From positions 42,693-106,692 of the forward strand of contig JACRMS010000008.1 in the NCBI GenBank assembly GCA_016214845.1: a stretch of DNA of 64,000 nt, read 5' to 3'. Numbering within the stretch: position 1 is the first letter of the stretch; the number at the start of each line of letters is the position of its first letter. A program made the position numbers and the translations under genes. The notes under the pieces were generated by a model. That model was not told the origin of the DNA. It saw only the letters and a list, made by a program, of their open reading frames with translations, and did no database searches. The DNA comes from Nitrospirota bacterium (GTDB taxonomy: Bacteria; Nitrospirota; Thermodesulfovibrionia; UBA6902). Positions 34,335 to 47,230 of this stretch are shown piece by piece.

Positions 34335-37300
34335 TTATGCCATTAATTTTCTGGTTATTGTATATTTTAAATCGCGGTTACTAAATGCCGGCATGGTTCC
34401 TTCTAAGACATCAATTATTCTCTTATTTATAAAAGGATTTTCTATGCTACCAGCTTCATAACTGACTTTGTTTTTGTTAGTTTTATCTATTTTTGCATAA
34501 ATAACTTGTTCTGCGTCGCAGACCACAGCAAGATTAGGATTATGAGTAACTATAATAATTTGTCTCTTCTTTTTTGCTTCTTTAATATTCTTCACAAGCA
34601 ATTCGTAGACGCTTTGATTATCCAAATTTTCTTCTGGTTGATCCATAATAAGAGGTATATTATTTTTATCAAGAAGCAAATAAAATATTAGCAATAATGC
34701 GCCTTTTTCACCTGGAGATAATTGAGATAGTTCAACATCACCTAACCTTAAAGTATACTTTGGGACTAAGTAATCGAGAGAAAATAAATAATCATAAAAA
34801 TCAAGAACGTCTTTTTTAATTTGTTGTTTGATGCTTCTCTTTTCCTTTTTCTCAAATCTTGTATCATAATCTAAATTTTCAATTATTCGATTCAAACAAT
34901 TAACTACCGCCTCCTCATTATTAAATTCAGTTTCATCAATAATCGATCTAATTTTCTTTCCCCCTTCATCAATTCCGGAGAAACTCCCTTTTACTTTTTG
35001 ATTGATATGCGAAATAAAGTTGTCATAAAAGTCTCGAATTTCAAGGGCTACATCAAACCTTACAGGATAATTCGCAATATCATATGTCGTTGCAAAAGTC
35101 TCTATTGGCTTATATAATGACTTATATTTTTCAAGTAATTCTTTCTTTTTTCTATAAATCTTTTTCGTTATTTCTAATCGCTCTTTTCTTTTATCCTCTA
35201 AAAGTTTGGGGTATTTTGATTTAATATTTTTTATTGCTTGTATATAGTGTTTAATTGTACCTTCCTTCTGATCATCACCTATCATTTCTGCTTTCTTGTT
35301 TTGCCATTCTTCAAGATTTTTAAGGTATTCCTGATATTTTTTATTCGGTTCATCTAATTTTGTCTGCAATTCCTCAATCTTTTTTGAAGTATCTAATAAT
35401 CTATTGAAAATATTATTAGGAGTTTGAGGATTTAATGACTCCTCAATTTGCTGAATTTCTCTTGTAATCTCTTCTTTTAATGTATCAAGCGATTTTGTTT
35501 TAATTGATAGTGAAATTATTTCTTCTAAACGCAATCCTAACTCTTCTACATCATTCTTTATCTTTATGAGGAGATTATCATATTGTGTCTGAAAATTATC
35601 CAACTCTCCCAATATCTTGTCTAAAATAGCTCTTTTCTTTTTGAGGTCAGTTTTCTTATTCTGCTTCTCAAGTTTTTGTTTCTCAAGTTCTTTCTTTTCA
35701 ATTGATAATTTATCAAGATCGTTATTTATGTTACTAATTTCTTTTGTAACGCTTTCATCGGTCTCAGGCTTCTTAACTTCAATAGGTTTTCCTTTCTTAT
35801 GAAAGTCTAATTCCTTTAGCTTTACCTTAAATTCTTCAGCTAAAGTTTTACTGAAGTTTTCATCAAGAAAATCTTCGACCTTAACAATGTCCTCGTTGAT
35901 TTTATTAAGATCTTCAATCAATAACACAACGTTCTCATTAATAACTTCTCCCTGATAATTTATTAGCTCATCTAGAGAACTCATCCCAAGCCTTTCATCG
36001 TCTGGGACGTGAGAAAAAATTACCTGCTTAAGTTCTTTTTCGAATTCTGGCTTTTCCTCGTTACACAGTATTTCTAAATATTTTTGTGGCATGTATTTTA
36101 CTTTTTCATATTCGTAATCCTCAGGATTTTCAGATAGTATTTGTGTGTCAGTATCTTTACTGGCCCATTCTAAATCGGCGTTGAAGTGTTTAGCTTTATT
36201 GTTTTTGGGTTCTCTAAATTTATTCGGGTTTAAGAACGAAAAATATTTGTAATTTTTTGAATTTCCGAGCAACCCAATAATATCGGACAACGCACTTTTA
36301 CCATTACCTTTATTACCAATTATGGCTACTAATTCAGGGTTTAATTCTATCCTGATGTCGTTAAACCAAATCTCTTCATCATATGATGAGCCTTCTTTTT
36401 TATTAATAGAAATAGAATTAATATATTTGGTTTTATCGGAATCTACTCGCTTTAAAACAGGAGGAACATCACCAACAAAAATCCGTGATTCAGGTTCGTA
36501 GAGTACATATTGTAACCCCTCAAATGTCGGATCGGCTTTAATCCAAGTAAAACAATTCCCTATCCTATCCTTGTCAGAGCTACTCGAATAATATTTTGCA
36601 TCACTGCAATCTAAAAGAAGATCATTAACGTTTTGTTCTCCGAGCTTGCTCTTTGCATTATGAAATTGATCTATGCTGACAGAAGATATAAACACAAAAT
36701 TAGCCTTATTAATAACATCTTTTTTGTCTGCTATTGATCCATCCGCCCAACTTAGGCTTTCCCATTCTGTTTTGCCGATAGCTGTTAAATACAAGGGCTT
36801 AGCCTTCTTGTTAAAATATGATGAATTGTTTAGGACGTCAAGAATATCGTCTTCATCGAGCGTTAAATTATTAAATCCCTCCTCAAGGTCCGATCCATAT
36901 TGATGAATCTTTTCAATTGGGACTGTACTTTTAATACTCCGACCTAAATCCTCGAGGCTTTCTCTTGTTATAACACCACTCCAAGTCGCTCCTAAGAGGC
37001 CCGGAGATAATTTATATTTACTTGTTAATGCATTTAGAAACTGTTGTTCTATAACTTCAGCACTTAATTCGTTGGATAAGATAACGTGAAAATTAATTTT
37101 TCTAAGTCTGTTCTCAGTGCCTGCAAATTTTTTAAGTCTAAATTCCAATATTGGAAGAATCAACTCTATTTTAGGTAATCTTCCATTTTGCTTATATTGC
37201 AATACCTTTTTGTATCCATCAATGAACAGATAATCATTAATTCCTATGATTTTAAATTCGGGTTGAAGATTTTCCAGATCAGTAATAAATTTTTCCCAAA

Positions 37301-37397
37301 TTTCCTCGGAATTACCACCATAATGTTGAACAATTGACAATGGTGTATGAATATGCAAGTCACATTTTTCCCATGTAGAGCCTCTTGGATCATTCAT
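34335..37397 (-). CDS. PHP-domain/coiled-coil ATPase, TrlF family
   Basis: A 1020-residue protein. The N-terminus reads [15 protein letters not shown] (H15, H17), the metal-binding HxH of PHP phosphoesterases, with a second PHP-like motif [13 protein letters not shown] (about 53-65). Then an SMC-like ATPase is split by a long coiled coil: Walker [10 protein letters not shown] (361-369), Lys/Glu-rich coiled coil (about 450-780), ABC signature [10 protein letters not shown] (893-902), Walker [12 protein letters not shown] (916-926) and switch His in IIVTHNPN (H952). Such PHP-ATPases occur inside type I RM loci. A role as an accessory, probably nuclease-type defence factor comparable in position to PrrC or RloC is an inference. 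It overlaps hsdS by 8 nt. Confidence 0.8.
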   Translation of the reverse strand: MNDPRGSTWEKCDLHIHTPLSIVQHYGGNSEEIWEKFITDLENLQPEFKIIGINDYLFIDGYKKVLQYKQNGRLPKIELILPILEFRLKKFAGTENRLRKINFHVILSNELSAEVIEQQFLNALTSKYKLSPGLLGATWSGVITRESLEDLGRSIKSTVPIEKIHQYGSDLEEGFNNLTLDEDDILDVLNNSSYFNKKAKPLYLTAIGKTEWESLSWADGSIADKKDVINKANFVFISSVSIDQFHNAKSKLGEQNVNDLLLDCSDAKYYSSSSDKDRIGNCFTWIKADPTFEGLQYVLYEPESRIFVGDVPPVLKRVDSDKTKYINSISINKKEGSSYDEEIWFNDIRIELNPELVAIIGNKGNGKSALSDIIGLLGNSKNYKYFSFLNPNKFREPKNNKAKHFNADLEWASKDTDTQILSENPEDYEYEKVKYMPQKYLEILCNEEKPEFEKELKQVIFSHVPDDERLGMSSLDELINYQGEVINENVVLLIEDLNKINEDIVKVEDFLDENFSKTLAEEFKVKLKELDFHKKGKPIEVKKPETDESVTKEISNINNDLDKLSIEKKELEKQKLEKQNKKTDLKKKRAILDKILGELDNFQTQYDNLLIKIKNDVEELGLRLEEIISLSIKTKSLDTLKEEITREIQQIEESLNPQTPNNIFNRLLDTSKKIEELQTKLDEPNKKYQEYLKNLEEWQNKKAEMIGDDQKEGTIKHYIQAIKNIKSKYPKLLEDKRKERLEITKKIYRKKKELLEKYKSLYKPIETFATTYDIANYPVRFDVALEIRDFYDNFISHINQKVKGSFSGIDEGGKKIRSIIDETEFNNEEAVVNCLNRIIENLDYDTRFEKKEKRSIKQQIKKDVLDFYDYLFSLDYLVPKYTLRLGDVELSQLSPGEKGALLLIFYLLLDKNNIPLIMDQPEENLDNQSVYELLVKNIKEAKKKRQIIIVTHNPNLAVVCDAEQVIYAKIDKTNKNKVSYEAGSIENPFINKRIIDVLEGTMPAFSNRDLKYTITRKLMA

Positions 37398-38637
37398 GAT
37401 TGCCCCCTATTATATCTATCTTAATATCCAACCCCTCCAGGTCAATCTCTCCGCTGATTAATTTCGGTATAAGGAGATCATGGGTTTTGCGGAGGTTATC
37501 ATTTTTGTTATACAGGATTTCAAGCTTACTAAAGACAGGCTTGATAATCTCTTCAAATTGCGTGAGAACTTTATTTGAAGGTTCAATCATCTTGATACTA
37601 TGAACGTCTTCTTTAGTAACAGATTTAAATATTGTTCCGCCGCCCATTGTGTCTGTTTCTTGAAATTTGTCTTTCAATTGTTGAAATACAAAAAACTGAT
37701 TAGCCGTTCTACTTCTTATAGCACATAACCCACGACCAATAACCATTTTCTTATTAGCGATATTTATCCTTGCAACAGGAGCACGAACACTAAATAGAAT
37801 ATCTCCAGCTTCAGCAATACGATTTTGAACGGTGGAATATATTCGAGTCGTGGGGAATCTATCGCCAAAGTCTGTAACACCTTGATGAAAAGGCAAACCA
37901 TTTCCATCTTCATTGTAAAATTCAGATTTAGGTGATTGGCCCATTACAATAGTGCATATGTCAACAAGCGTCTTCACCTCCCACCCCTCCGGAATCATCC
38001 CTAATCCCGACTTAACCATCTTCACCTTCTCATGCCCCGGAAAGCGGAAGTTGACGAACCATTCCCTGTAAATCTCCTGCGCCATTTCCTCTAAAATCTT
38101 AATCCGCCTGTTGTTGTTCTCTATAAGGTCATCATAGGCAGAGAGAATAGAGGCGATTTTGTGCTGAAGTGGTAACTGCGGAACAACGAAATTAAAGGAT
38201 AACAGTTTATCCAAACTCAGATTGTCCTGAGTAGTCCCCTTAGAAACGTTTTGCATTTGCAGTTTTGTTATATCAATGTAATATTTTATAAACCGTACAT
38301 CTGCCGTCTTAGGATCAGCAACAAATCCAACAATACTGTCAGGGAAACATGCATTGATTTTAAGTATCGCGGTTTCAGCAATGTTTGCTGCAATTGTTAT
38401 ACATAATGTACCAGGATTCCAAAGCTTGCTTTGTGCAAGCCCTTTTTCGTTATAGGTTTGGCTATATTCTGAGATATACAGGTTTGCTGTTTTAATATCC
38501 CCGGTTTGTATAAAAGGATATAGACCACCATATAGTGAAGGTTCATTTCGGGGACGATGCCTGGATTTTCCTCGGCCAACAAAGCCAAGTTCATTAAGTT
38601 TTTTATAAGTCCATCCTATCGGAAAATCTCCGTTCAT
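37390..38637 (-). CDS. hsdS: Type I restriction-modification specificity subunit
   Basis: A 415-residue HsdS with two target-recognition domains separated by conserved coiled-coil spacers. The first spacer reads [49 protein letters not shown]. The second half begins [17 protein letters not shown] and the protein ends in [22 protein letters not shown]. This is the standard two-TRD arrangement that defines a bipartite DNA site; the actual recognition sequence cannot be read. It follows the anti-Fic gene and overlaps trlF by 8 nt. Confidence 0.92.
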   Translation of the reverse strand: MNGDFPIGWTYKKLNELGFVGRGKSRHRPRNEPSLYGGLYPFIQTGDIKTANLYISEYSQTYNEKGLAQSKLWNPGTLCITIAANIAETAILKINACFPDSIVGFVADPKTADVRFIKYYIDITKLQMQNVSKGTTQDNLSLDKLLSFNFVVPQLPLQHKIASILSAYDDLIENNNRRIKILEEMAQEIYREWFVNFRFPGHEKVKMVKSGLGMIPEGWEVKTLVDICTIVMGQSPKSEFYNEDGNGLPFHQGVTDFGDRFPTTRIYSTVQNRIAEAGDILFSVRAPVARINIANKKMVIGRGLCAIRSRTANQFFVFQQLKDKFQETDTMGGGTIFKSVTKEDVHSIKMIEPSNKVLTQFEEIIKPVFSKLEILYNKNDNLRKTHDLLIPKLISGEIDLEGLDIKIDIIGGNHE

Positions 38638-38665
38638 TCAACCCTCATTTATGCTAAAATTAAAC

Positions 38666-38827
38666 ATGCGCAAAAAATCATTGAAAGAGACTAATCCCTA
38701 CCTTAAAGACCCCAAGCAATACGAAGAAGCCCTTATTAAGAACGTAATATCGTCTTCTGCCATTGAGGGCATCCGTGTTACTCCTGCACTCCTGAAGAAG
38801 AAGTCTCGGAATCTTCGCCACTCTTAG
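38666..38827 (+). CDS. Putative Fic antitoxin (VbhA/YhfG-like), encoded in trans
   Basis: A 53-residue protein beginning MRKKSLKETNPYLKDPKQY, then VISSSAIEGIRVTPALLKKK. S30-x-x-x-E34-G35 matches the (S/T)xxxE(G/N) motif of the helix with which class I antitoxins block the Fic ATP site, followed by a helix as in VbhA. It is on the plus strand and overlaps the fic stop region by 4 nt tail to tail; an ATG at 38651 could add five residues. No good ribosome-binding site is visible. The only other gene in the 186 nt between fic and hsdS is this one. Function is inferred from motif and position. Confidence 0.65.
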   Translation: MRKKSLKETNPYLKDPKQYEEALIKNVISSSAIEGIRVTPALLKKKSRNLRHS

Positions 38828-39465
38828 TCCTTTTTTGCCTTGTCTATAATTTTCCTGAAGTGCGTTTCCATCGGCTTATAGTCTCTTCTCAATCCACTGT
38901 TTATAGCTGCAAAATATTCTTCCTGTCTTCTTCCCGAAATTTCAGAAAAATCAATAATAGGCAATCCAGCCTGAGATGCCATTACAGTCGACAGCAATCT
39001 GGCTACTCTGCCGTTCCCTTCTCGAAAAGGATGTATAAGGACCAACTCGACATGAACTTCCGCCAATGCCTGAATAACCCTTTCCTGAGTTTTAAAATTG
39101 CATGGCGTATGTTTTCTCAAAGGCCCTTTCTCAAATTCAGTCATTAACAGTGGAATCTGTTTTGCTGAGGCAAAATGGAAATCACCTTTACTGACATTTA
39201 CCTGCCTGTATTCACCGGCCCATCCGTATATAGCACCAAGCCAGATTTTATGCATCTCTTTTATATCCGAGGTTGTAAAACGATGGCCTGCGTCATACAT
39301 CGTAAGGAGCTTATCAAGTGTATCCTTCAGAGCCAGAGATTCAGCCGCCTCCATTTCTCGGATGCGTTTTATTCCAAGCCTGTTCTTAAGGACCCTGCCC
39401 CGTGAACCAGGCTCAAACTGCGCTTCTTCCAGATGCGATACGTCATATCTGCCGACCTTCTTCAT
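38824..39465 (-). CDS. fic: Fic-domain protein (probable class I AMP-transferase toxin)
   Basis: A 213-residue Fic protein with the full active-site loop [12 protein letters not shown] (residues 145-156; catalytic His145, Glu149 in the anion-binding D/E position, Arg153). The flap region reads [13 protein letters not shown]. The N-terminus ([23 protein letters not shown]) resembles class I Fic proteins, which have no internal inhibitory helix and depend on a separate antitoxin. It overlaps hsdM by 4 nt (ATGA), so is coupled to the methyltransferase. It probably AMPylates a cellular target; the target is unknown. Confidence 0.88.
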   Translation of the reverse strand: MKKVGRYDVSHLEEAQFEPGSRGRVLKNRLGIKRIREMEAAESLALKDTLDKLLTMYDAGHRFTTSDIKEMHKIWLGAIYGWAGEYRQVNVSKGDFHFASAKQIPLLMTEFEKGPLRKHTPCNFKTQERVIQALAEVHVELVLIHPFREGNGRVARLLSTVMASQAGLPIIDFSEISGRRQEEYFAAINSGLRRDYKPMETHFRKIIDKAKKD

Positions 39466-41024
39466 GATGACTGTCCTTCCATAAGCTTTGTCACATTGTC
39501 CGCGATTCTATCTTCCAAATCCCGCGCCTCAATATTCAACTGCTCCAGTTCCTCATTCAACTCCTCAAGCCTCTCATAAAAATTAAAATCATCTTCAGGT
39601 TTTTCTGTTACCCCGACATACCGTCCAGGATTCAATGAATATCCATGCTCCCTGATTTTCTCGATTGTCTCAACCTTACAGAGACCATCGATATCTTTGT
39701 ATTTCCCTTTTGGAAAATGCTCCTTCATCAGCTTTTCGCTTCCTGCGTCGGACTCGACATCCTCACCCCGATAAAGCCTGACTATATTTGAGATGAACTC
39801 TATCTGTTCCGGCAGGAAGTCCCTGTGGGCACGGTCGATCTGGTTATAGATATGGCGGGCATCAATGAAAAGCACCTTGTCCTTGCGGTCAGTCTTTCTC
39901 TTCCCCTTGTCAAGAAACCAGAGTGTACACGGCAGGGTAACTGTGTAAAAGAAATTCGAGCCGATGGAGATCATCACATCCACGACATTGTCTTCTATCA
40001 TCTTCTGCCTGATGTCAAGCTCGGACTGCCGGGCATCGCTGGCAGAATTTGCCATGACGAAACCTGCCCTTCCTTTTTCATTCAATGCGCTCAGGAAATA
40101 TTGAATCCAGAGATAATTGGCATTATCCGGCCTGGGGATTTGATAGACGATACGATTGTCCTTTGCGATCTTTTCCTTATCGACCCCGTTTACATTGAAC
40201 GGAGGATTGGCCATGACAAAATCAAACTTGCCGACGGATTTATGGATATCTTCATAATAGGCATTCCCCTGCTTGATATCCCCTGAAAGACCATGCACGG
40301 CAAGGTTCATCTTGCAAAGCCGAATGGTCTCGTCAGTCTTTTCCTGCCCGTAGACCATGATCTCACTGCTCGGCCTTTTCTTGTGACGTTCAATAAACTT
40401 GGCGCTCTGGACAAACATACCGCCAGATCCGCAGGCCGGGTCATATATCCTTCCATGGAAGGGCTCAATAACATCGACAATAAGCTTAACAATAGAGGTA
40501 GGAGTAAAGAACTCTCCGCCTTTCTTCCCCTCACTCGCTGCAAACTTGCCGAGGAAGTATTCATAAATCTTCCCGAACACATCCCCTTCAATATCCATCT
40601 GAATGCTTGAAAAGACTTTTAATAAGGCAACAAGCACATTGTTTTCAAACCGCGTATATGTCCGTGGAAGAACGCCCTTCAGTTCCTCGTTCTCATCTTC
40701 AATCGCTTTCATGGCATCATTCACTGCCTTACCGATGTCCTTACCTTCAGGGAGGTTGAGCAGAAATGAATATCTGGCCTCGTCAGGCAGAAACATCACC
40801 CCCCTTGCCTGATAATCAGCCTTGCCAATCTTCCTTCTGCTGCCAGTGGGCTGTTTCTTCGCTATTTCCCTTTCAGCATCGGTAAACTTGTGATCAGCAT
40901 AGCGGAGAAATATAAGACCCAATACTGGAACAGAATACTGCTGTGCGGTCAACTCGGAATTGGCCCTTAACTGGTCCGCCGCATCCCAGAGACGTTTTTC
41001 AATGTCGTTGTTGTGATTAGCCAT
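39462..41024 (-). CDS. hsdM: Type I restriction-modification methyltransferase subunit
   Basis: A 520-residue N6-adenine methyltransferase. The HsdM_N helical domain ([39 protein letters not shown]) is followed by the N6_Mtase domain with SAM motif [18 protein letters not shown] and catalytic [10 protein letters not shown] (NPPF). The C-terminus has a coiled segment typical of HsdM. I use the ATG at 41024 (MANHNND) rather than the in-frame TTG at 41042, which falls in the GAGGGA ribosome-binding site. First gene of the island operon. Confidence 0.93.
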   Translation of the reverse strand: MANHNNDIEKRLWDAADQLRANSELTAQQYSVPVLGLIFLRYADHKFTDAEREIAKKQPTGSRRKIGKADYQARGVMFLPDEARYSFLLNLPEGKDIGKAVNDAMKAIEDENEELKGVLPRTYTRFENNVLVALLKVFSSIQMDIEGDVFGKIYEYFLGKFAASEGKKGGEFFTPTSIVKLIVDVIEPFHGRIYDPACGSGGMFVQSAKFIERHKKRPSSEIMVYGQEKTDETIRLCKMNLAVHGLSGDIKQGNAYYEDIHKSVGKFDFVMANPPFNVNGVDKEKIAKDNRIVYQIPRPDNANYLWIQYFLSALNEKGRAGFVMANSASDARQSELDIRQKMIEDNVVDVMISIGSNFFYTVTLPCTLWFLDKGKRKTDRKDKVLFIDARHIYNQIDRAHRDFLPEQIEFISNIVRLYRGEDVESDAGSEKLMKEHFPKGKYKDIDGLCKVETIEKIREHGYSLNPGRYVGVTEKPEDDFNFYERLEELNEELEQLNIEARDLEDRIADNVTKLMEGQSS

Positions 41025-41053
41025 TTCGAAAAATTCCCTCAAATAAAAGAAAG

Positions 41054-41075
41054 ATTCCCGGCAAGCGGGAATGAC
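41054..41075. repeat. REP-like palindrome (ATTCCCG...CGGGAAT), copy 1
   Basis: ATTCCCG-GCAAG-CGGGAAT followed by GAC, a 7-bp stem between hsdM and the gyrB terminator. A related copy lies inside a coding region at 49229-49255. Confidence 0.75.
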
Positions 41076-41090
41076 AATTCAGTTAAAAAC

Positions 41091-41117
41091 AAAAAGGGTG
41101 GGAGACCCACCCTTTTT
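41091..41117. terminator. Strong rho-independent terminator after gyrB
   Basis: AAAAAGGGTGGG-AGA-CCCACCCTTTTT is a perfect 12-bp inverted repeat with a 3-nt loop, with A and T tracts on both sides. It lies 34 nt beyond the gyrB stop on the minus strand and separates the dnaA-dnaN-gyrB group from the RM island. Confidence 0.9.
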
Positions 41118-41151
41118 AAATTATTGTCTTATGCGTAACTCATGCAACTCA

Positions 41152-43635
<2,484 letters not shown>

Positions 43636-43644
43636 CTACATAAT

Positions 43645-44754
43645 TTACGTCCTCATCGGCATTACTACGCAGAGATAATCCCTGTTGTTGTCTTCGAGGA
43701 CAAGTGTAGGGCTTAACGGCTCCTGGAGCTCTATATTTACAGATTCTTTTTCCATGGCCTGAAGGATGTCCATCAGGTAGCGGGCATTAAATCCGACAGT
43801 CATTTGTTCACCTTTATACTGGGCCGCGATCTCTTCCCTCGCCTCTCCAACGTCGGGGTTCATTGATATCAGCGTTATCTTTCCATCTTCAAGGTCGAAT
43901 CTCACGGCATTGGTTTTCTCCCTGCTCATGATGGAGGTCCTTCTGAGCGCCTTCAGAAATTCCATCTTGTCGACTATGACATTTTTCTCGTTGTTTTTCG
44001 GGATCACCTGATCGTAGTTTGGATAAGTTCCTTCGATGAGCCTCGACGTCAGCACAATGCCGTTGATGCCGAAGAAGATGTGGTTTTTGTCCATGTAGAT
44101 CGTAACATCCTCGGAGCTTCCTTCAATGAGCTTTTTCAATTCCAGCGCCGCCTTCTTGGGCAGGATTATCTTTTTCTCTTCAGATAATTTCCCATCCAGG
44201 TTTATGGCGATCAATGAAAGCCTGTGCCCGTCGGTGCCGACCATTTTGAATTCGACATTTTTCTTCTTCGGAGTAAAGTGGAACAGAAGCCCGTTGAGTG
44301 TATATCTGGTATCGCTTTCGCCTGTCGCATAAACGGTCTTTTCGATCATGGTCCCGATCTTTTCAGCGCTGACGACCAGTTCCTCAGACTTCTTAACTTC
44401 GGGCAATGCGGGAAAATCCGCCTCAGGAAGCCCCATGAGCTTGAAGGTGCTTTTTCCCGAGGTGACCCTGAGCCAGTTGTTTTCCTGCGACTCGATCAAA
44501 ATATCGCCCTCGACCTCCCTGGCTATCTCAAACAGCTTCCTTGCAGGAATGCAGAGACTGCCCGGCTCAATTATCTCGGCCTTCAGCGGGCCTTTAAGAG
44601 CTATGTCGAGATCGGTCGCCATTAAAGAGGCGGCGGTCTTATCGACCTTTAACAGAAAATGCCCGAGTATCGGCATGGTTGTTTTCTTGTCCACTATTCC
44701 CTGAATGCTCTGCAGGACATTTTGTATCTCTTCCTTTTGAATTTTGAGCTTCAT
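43645..44754 (-). CDS. dnaN: DNA polymerase III beta sliding clamp
   Basis: A 369-residue ring-forming clamp with the three-fold beta-clamp architecture. Recognised by the N-terminal MKLKIQKEEIQNVLQSIQGIVDKKTTMPILGHFLL, GTDGHRLSLI in domain 2 and the C-terminal sequence NRDYLCVVMPMRT, the usual end of DnaN. Normal length. It lies 15 nt after dnaA. Confidence 0.95.
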   Translation of the reverse strand: MKLKIQKEEIQNVLQSIQGIVDKKTTMPILGHFLLKVDKTAASLMATDLDIALKGPLKAEIIEPGSLCIPARKLFEIAREVEGDILIESQENNWLRVTSGKSTFKLMGLPEADFPALPEVKKSEELVVSAEKIGTMIEKTVYATGESDTRYTLNGLLFHFTPKKKNVEFKMVGTDGHRLSLIAINLDGKLSEEKKIILPKKAALELKKLIEGSSEDVTIYMDKNHIFFGINGIVLTSRLIEGTYPNYDQVIPKNNEKNVIVDKMEFLKALRRTSIMSREKTNAVRFDLEDGKITLISMNPDVGEAREEIAAQYKGEQMTVGFNARYLMDILQAMEKESVNIELQEPLSPTLVLEDNNRDYLCVVMPMRT

Positions 44755-44769
44755 TCTTCCCTCCGGTTT

Positions 44770-46110
44770 CTATCCAGTACCCTTAATTTTCTTGATGAAA
44801 TAATCTATTTTTTTATCGAAATCTTCGTCTTTCTTTCTGCGCTCCTCTATGAGCTTGCAGGAATGAATTACAGTGGAATGGTCTTTGCCCCCGAAATTTT
44901 TCCCGATCTCACTTAACGAGGAATCAGTAAGCGCTTTACAGAGATACATCGCTATTTGCCTGGGGAAGGCAATGTCCCTGCTCCTCTTTTTGGCCTTGAT
45001 GTCCTGCACCTTGAGCCCGTAGTATTCGCAGATCTGCTTTTGCACGTAGTCGATTGTCAACGCCTTGTCCTCGTCATGGACAAGGTCCTTGAGCACTTCT
45101 TTTGCCATCTCAACCGTTATGGTTTTGCCTGTCAGGGATGAATGCGCCCCAAGCCTTATCATGCAGGCCTCAAGGTCTCTTATGTTCGACCTGACCTTGC
45201 TTGCCAAAAAGAAACTGACATCTTCAGGCAATTGTATCCCTTCGAGCTCTGATTTCTTTCCAAGGATTGCCATCTTGGTCTCAACGTCCGGTATCTGTGT
45301 TTCCGCGATAAGACCCATGCCGAACCTTGACCTGAGACGCTCGGTGATAGGCGAGATATCTTTGGGCGGCCTGTCGCTTGAGAACACTATCTGTTTATGC
45401 GTGTCATAAAGCGCGTTAAAGGTATGGAACAATTCCTCCTGTGTGCCGCTCTTGCCTGCGATGAACTGGATGTCATCGATCAGGAGGACGTCGAGGTTCC
45501 TGTACTTGGCTTTGAATTCGTCCATCTTATCGTTCCTCATGGAGTAAACGAATTCGTTGGTGAACTGCTCTGCGGGCGCGTACATCATCTTGATATCGGG
45601 ATGCTTATCTATTATCTTGTTCCCGATGGCGTTCATGAGATGGGTTTTTCCAAGGCCGACTCCGCCGTAAACGAACAGCGGGTTGTACGCCTTGCCCGGC
45701 GCATCCGCCACTGCCCTCGCAGCGGCATTGGCAAACTGGTTGCTCGCCCCGACTACAAAGGAGTCGAAGGTAAACTTCGGATTTAGGAATATGCCCCGGT
45801 TAGCAAGCTTGGCCCTCCTGTTTTCCTGTTTCGTCTCTATCTTTTTAAGGGCAGGGTCTTCCTTCCTCTCGTAAACCTTAAACTTAATGGACAAGTCCTT
45901 CTTTAAAAACTTTTCAGCGGTCTCTGTGATGAGTCCGGGGAAGTGGTCTTCGATCCATTCCTTGAAAAATTTATTCGGCACTTCAAGGACTATCTGCTGG
46001 TCCTGAAGCTCCACGAATTTGATGGGCCGGAACCACAGGTCAAAGGTCTGCGTGCCGACCTTGGCGCCAATGGCTTCAACGGTTTTTATCCATGCTTCTT
46101 CGATATTCAT
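44770..46110 (-). CDS. dnaA: Chromosomal replication initiator DnaA
   Basis: A 446-residue AAA+ initiator. N-terminal domain I (IEEAWIKTVEAIGAKVGTQTFDLWF), the AAA+ domain with Walker A YGGVGLGKTHLMNAIG and Walker B DVLLIDDIQFIAG, and the C-terminal DNA-binding domain IV with the DnaA signature DHSTVIHSCKLIEE. Gene order dnaA-dnaN-gyrB is the classical origin arrangement. The start ATG at 46110 opens the group; a -10 TATAAT on the minus strand at 46214-46219 with TTGCCT 18 nt upstream is a candidate promoter. Confidence 0.95.
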   Translation of the reverse strand: MNIEEAWIKTVEAIGAKVGTQTFDLWFRPIKFVELQDQQIVLEVPNKFFKEWIEDHFPGLITETAEKFLKKDLSIKFKVYERKEDPALKKIETKQENRRAKLANRGIFLNPKFTFDSFVVGASNQFANAAARAVADAPGKAYNPLFVYGGVGLGKTHLMNAIGNKIIDKHPDIKMMYAPAEQFTNEFVYSMRNDKMDEFKAKYRNLDVLLIDDIQFIAGKSGTQEELFHTFNALYDTHKQIVFSSDRPPKDISPITERLRSRFGMGLIAETQIPDVETKMAILGKKSELEGIQLPEDVSFFLASKVRSNIRDLEACMIRLGAHSSLTGKTITVEMAKEVLKDLVHDEDKALTIDYVQKQICEYYGLKVQDIKAKKRSRDIAFPRQIAMYLCKALTDSSLSEIGKNFGGKDHSTVIHSCKLIEERRKKDEDFDKKIDYFIKKIKGTG

Positions 46111-46288
46111 GATTATTTTACTGTCCGGTCTTATAGGCTATTGAAATGGCAACTATAGTTATTAACACATGTTCATAAATTGTTGGCAACTTTTCCCGGC
46201 AGGAAAGTGTGTTATTATAGCCCATCCCCTTTGCCATAGGCAAGCTTTTTTTAGCGGCAAAAATAAAAAAATCACGGGCAAGGCAAGT
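46111..46288. other. Intergenic region upstream of dnaA (candidate oriC flank)
   Basis: This 178-nt gap carries the dnaA promoter candidate (46214-46243) and AT-rich stretches. Only degenerate DnaA-box-like 9-mers are seen (TTATTAACA near 46155, TGTTCATAA near 46168), each with one mismatch to TTATNCACA, and no cluster of perfect boxes. The gene order suggests oriC is near, but the sequence does not prove it is here. Confidence 0.3.
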
Positions 46289-46987
46289 CTATGAATTTAA
46301 AGGAAATTTAATATATTCATTCCAGTATTCAAAGAGTTCTTTCGTTGCGTATAAATCCCCGACACAGTATTTCGCGATCCTTAGGTATTGACCGCTTTTA
46401 AAGAGGTCATTTACCTCATAACCTGACACGCCTTCTTCCTTCGGACTTTTGATATCAAATGCCTTGCACCACATGTGGAGGCTGAACTTCCTCCTCACCG
46501 CTCCGTAGAAAGTCAACAGGTCGATCAGGTCAGTATGCGAGAGGTTGTAGCGGTTGGGCATGAGCTCTTTTGTCGGTTTTATTTTGTGGACTGCGGAACG
46601 GAGCATTATAAAAGGCGCGTCAAATCCCCTGCCGTTAAACGTGATTATTTTATCGTAATGCTTTACCGCTTCCCAGAATCTTCTAAGTATCCCCTCTTCC
46701 GTATCAGCGATATATTCTATCCCGTCTTCTTTTAAAGGCTCCTGAGCAACTTCAGGGGACTGATAATATACCGCGCCGTTATTGGTGTCGGGATTGAGCA
46801 TCCCTATCGCGACAATCTCTCCAGTAAGCGGCGAAAACCCAAGCCCCTCCTTCGCCGCCCTGATGTCGTCCTCAGACTCCGCAAACTTCAGGAGATACTC
46901 TTTTGATATCTCATCAAGGGACTCAAAGTCCTTCCCGATTGTTTCAATATCAATAACGAGTTTTTTAGGCATAGAAGGTTTTACCAT
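46289..46987 (-). CDS. DnaQ-like 3'-5' exonuclease (DNA_pol_B_exo2 type)
   Basis: A 232-residue RNase H-fold nuclease with the DEDD residues in order: LVIDIETIG (Asp and Glu), IITFNGRGFDAPFIM (Asp), HTDLIDLLTFYGA and CVGDLYATKELFEYW (last Asp with Tyr-type spacing unclear). It matches the predicted PolB-like 3'-5' exonuclease family rather than a DNA polymerase, since no polymerase domain follows. Substrate unknown. Start taken at 46987; an ATG at 46972 (MPKKLVIDIE) is equally possible because neither has a strong ribosome-binding site. Confidence 0.8.
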   Translation of the reverse strand: MVKPSMPKKLVIDIETIGKDFESLDEISKEYLLKFAESEDDIRAAKEGLGFSPLTGEIVAIGMLNPDTNNGAVYYQSPEVAQEPLKEDGIEYIADTEEGILRRFWEAVKHYDKIITFNGRGFDAPFIMLRSAVHKIKPTKELMPNRYNLSHTDLIDLLTFYGAVRRKFSLHMWCKAFDIKSPKEEGVSGYEVNDLFKSGQYLRIAKYCVGDLYATKELFEYWNEYIKFPLNS

Positions 46988-47100
46988 GTTTCACTGAAAA
47001 GTTGCAACGACATTTTTGATTTATTGATTTTCTCCGGCTAAAATAATAACATCGTTCAGCGTATGGAAGTCTGTTTCAGAGTTTCTATAATCGACAACAA

Positions 47101-47197
47101 AACAGTAGCTGGTAGTTAGTAGCCAATAGATAGGGGTTCCCAACTACTTACTGCTATCTACTGACTACCCTTTCAAGGTGTCGTATAGAAATTCTTC
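47101..47197. repeat. Composite dispersed repeat, copy 1 (TAGTAG array plus AGGTGTCGTATAGAAAT)
   Basis: An array of AGTAG/CTACT-rich sequence (AGTAGCTGGTAGTTAGTAG... CTACTTACTGCTATCTACTG), itself an imperfect inverted repeat, is followed by AGGTGTCGTATAGAAAT. The same two parts occur in inverted orientation at 54527-54582. The 243-nt gap 46988-47230 contains no gene otherwise. Confidence 0.75.
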
Positions 47198-47230
47198 CAC
47201 AGCCTTCCACGTCTTGGAATGGAATTCCAC

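Noticed and set aside
46111..46288. A defined oriC with DnaA-box cluster
   Set aside because: Only isolated one-mismatch boxes are seen; the origin cannot be fixed from this sequence.
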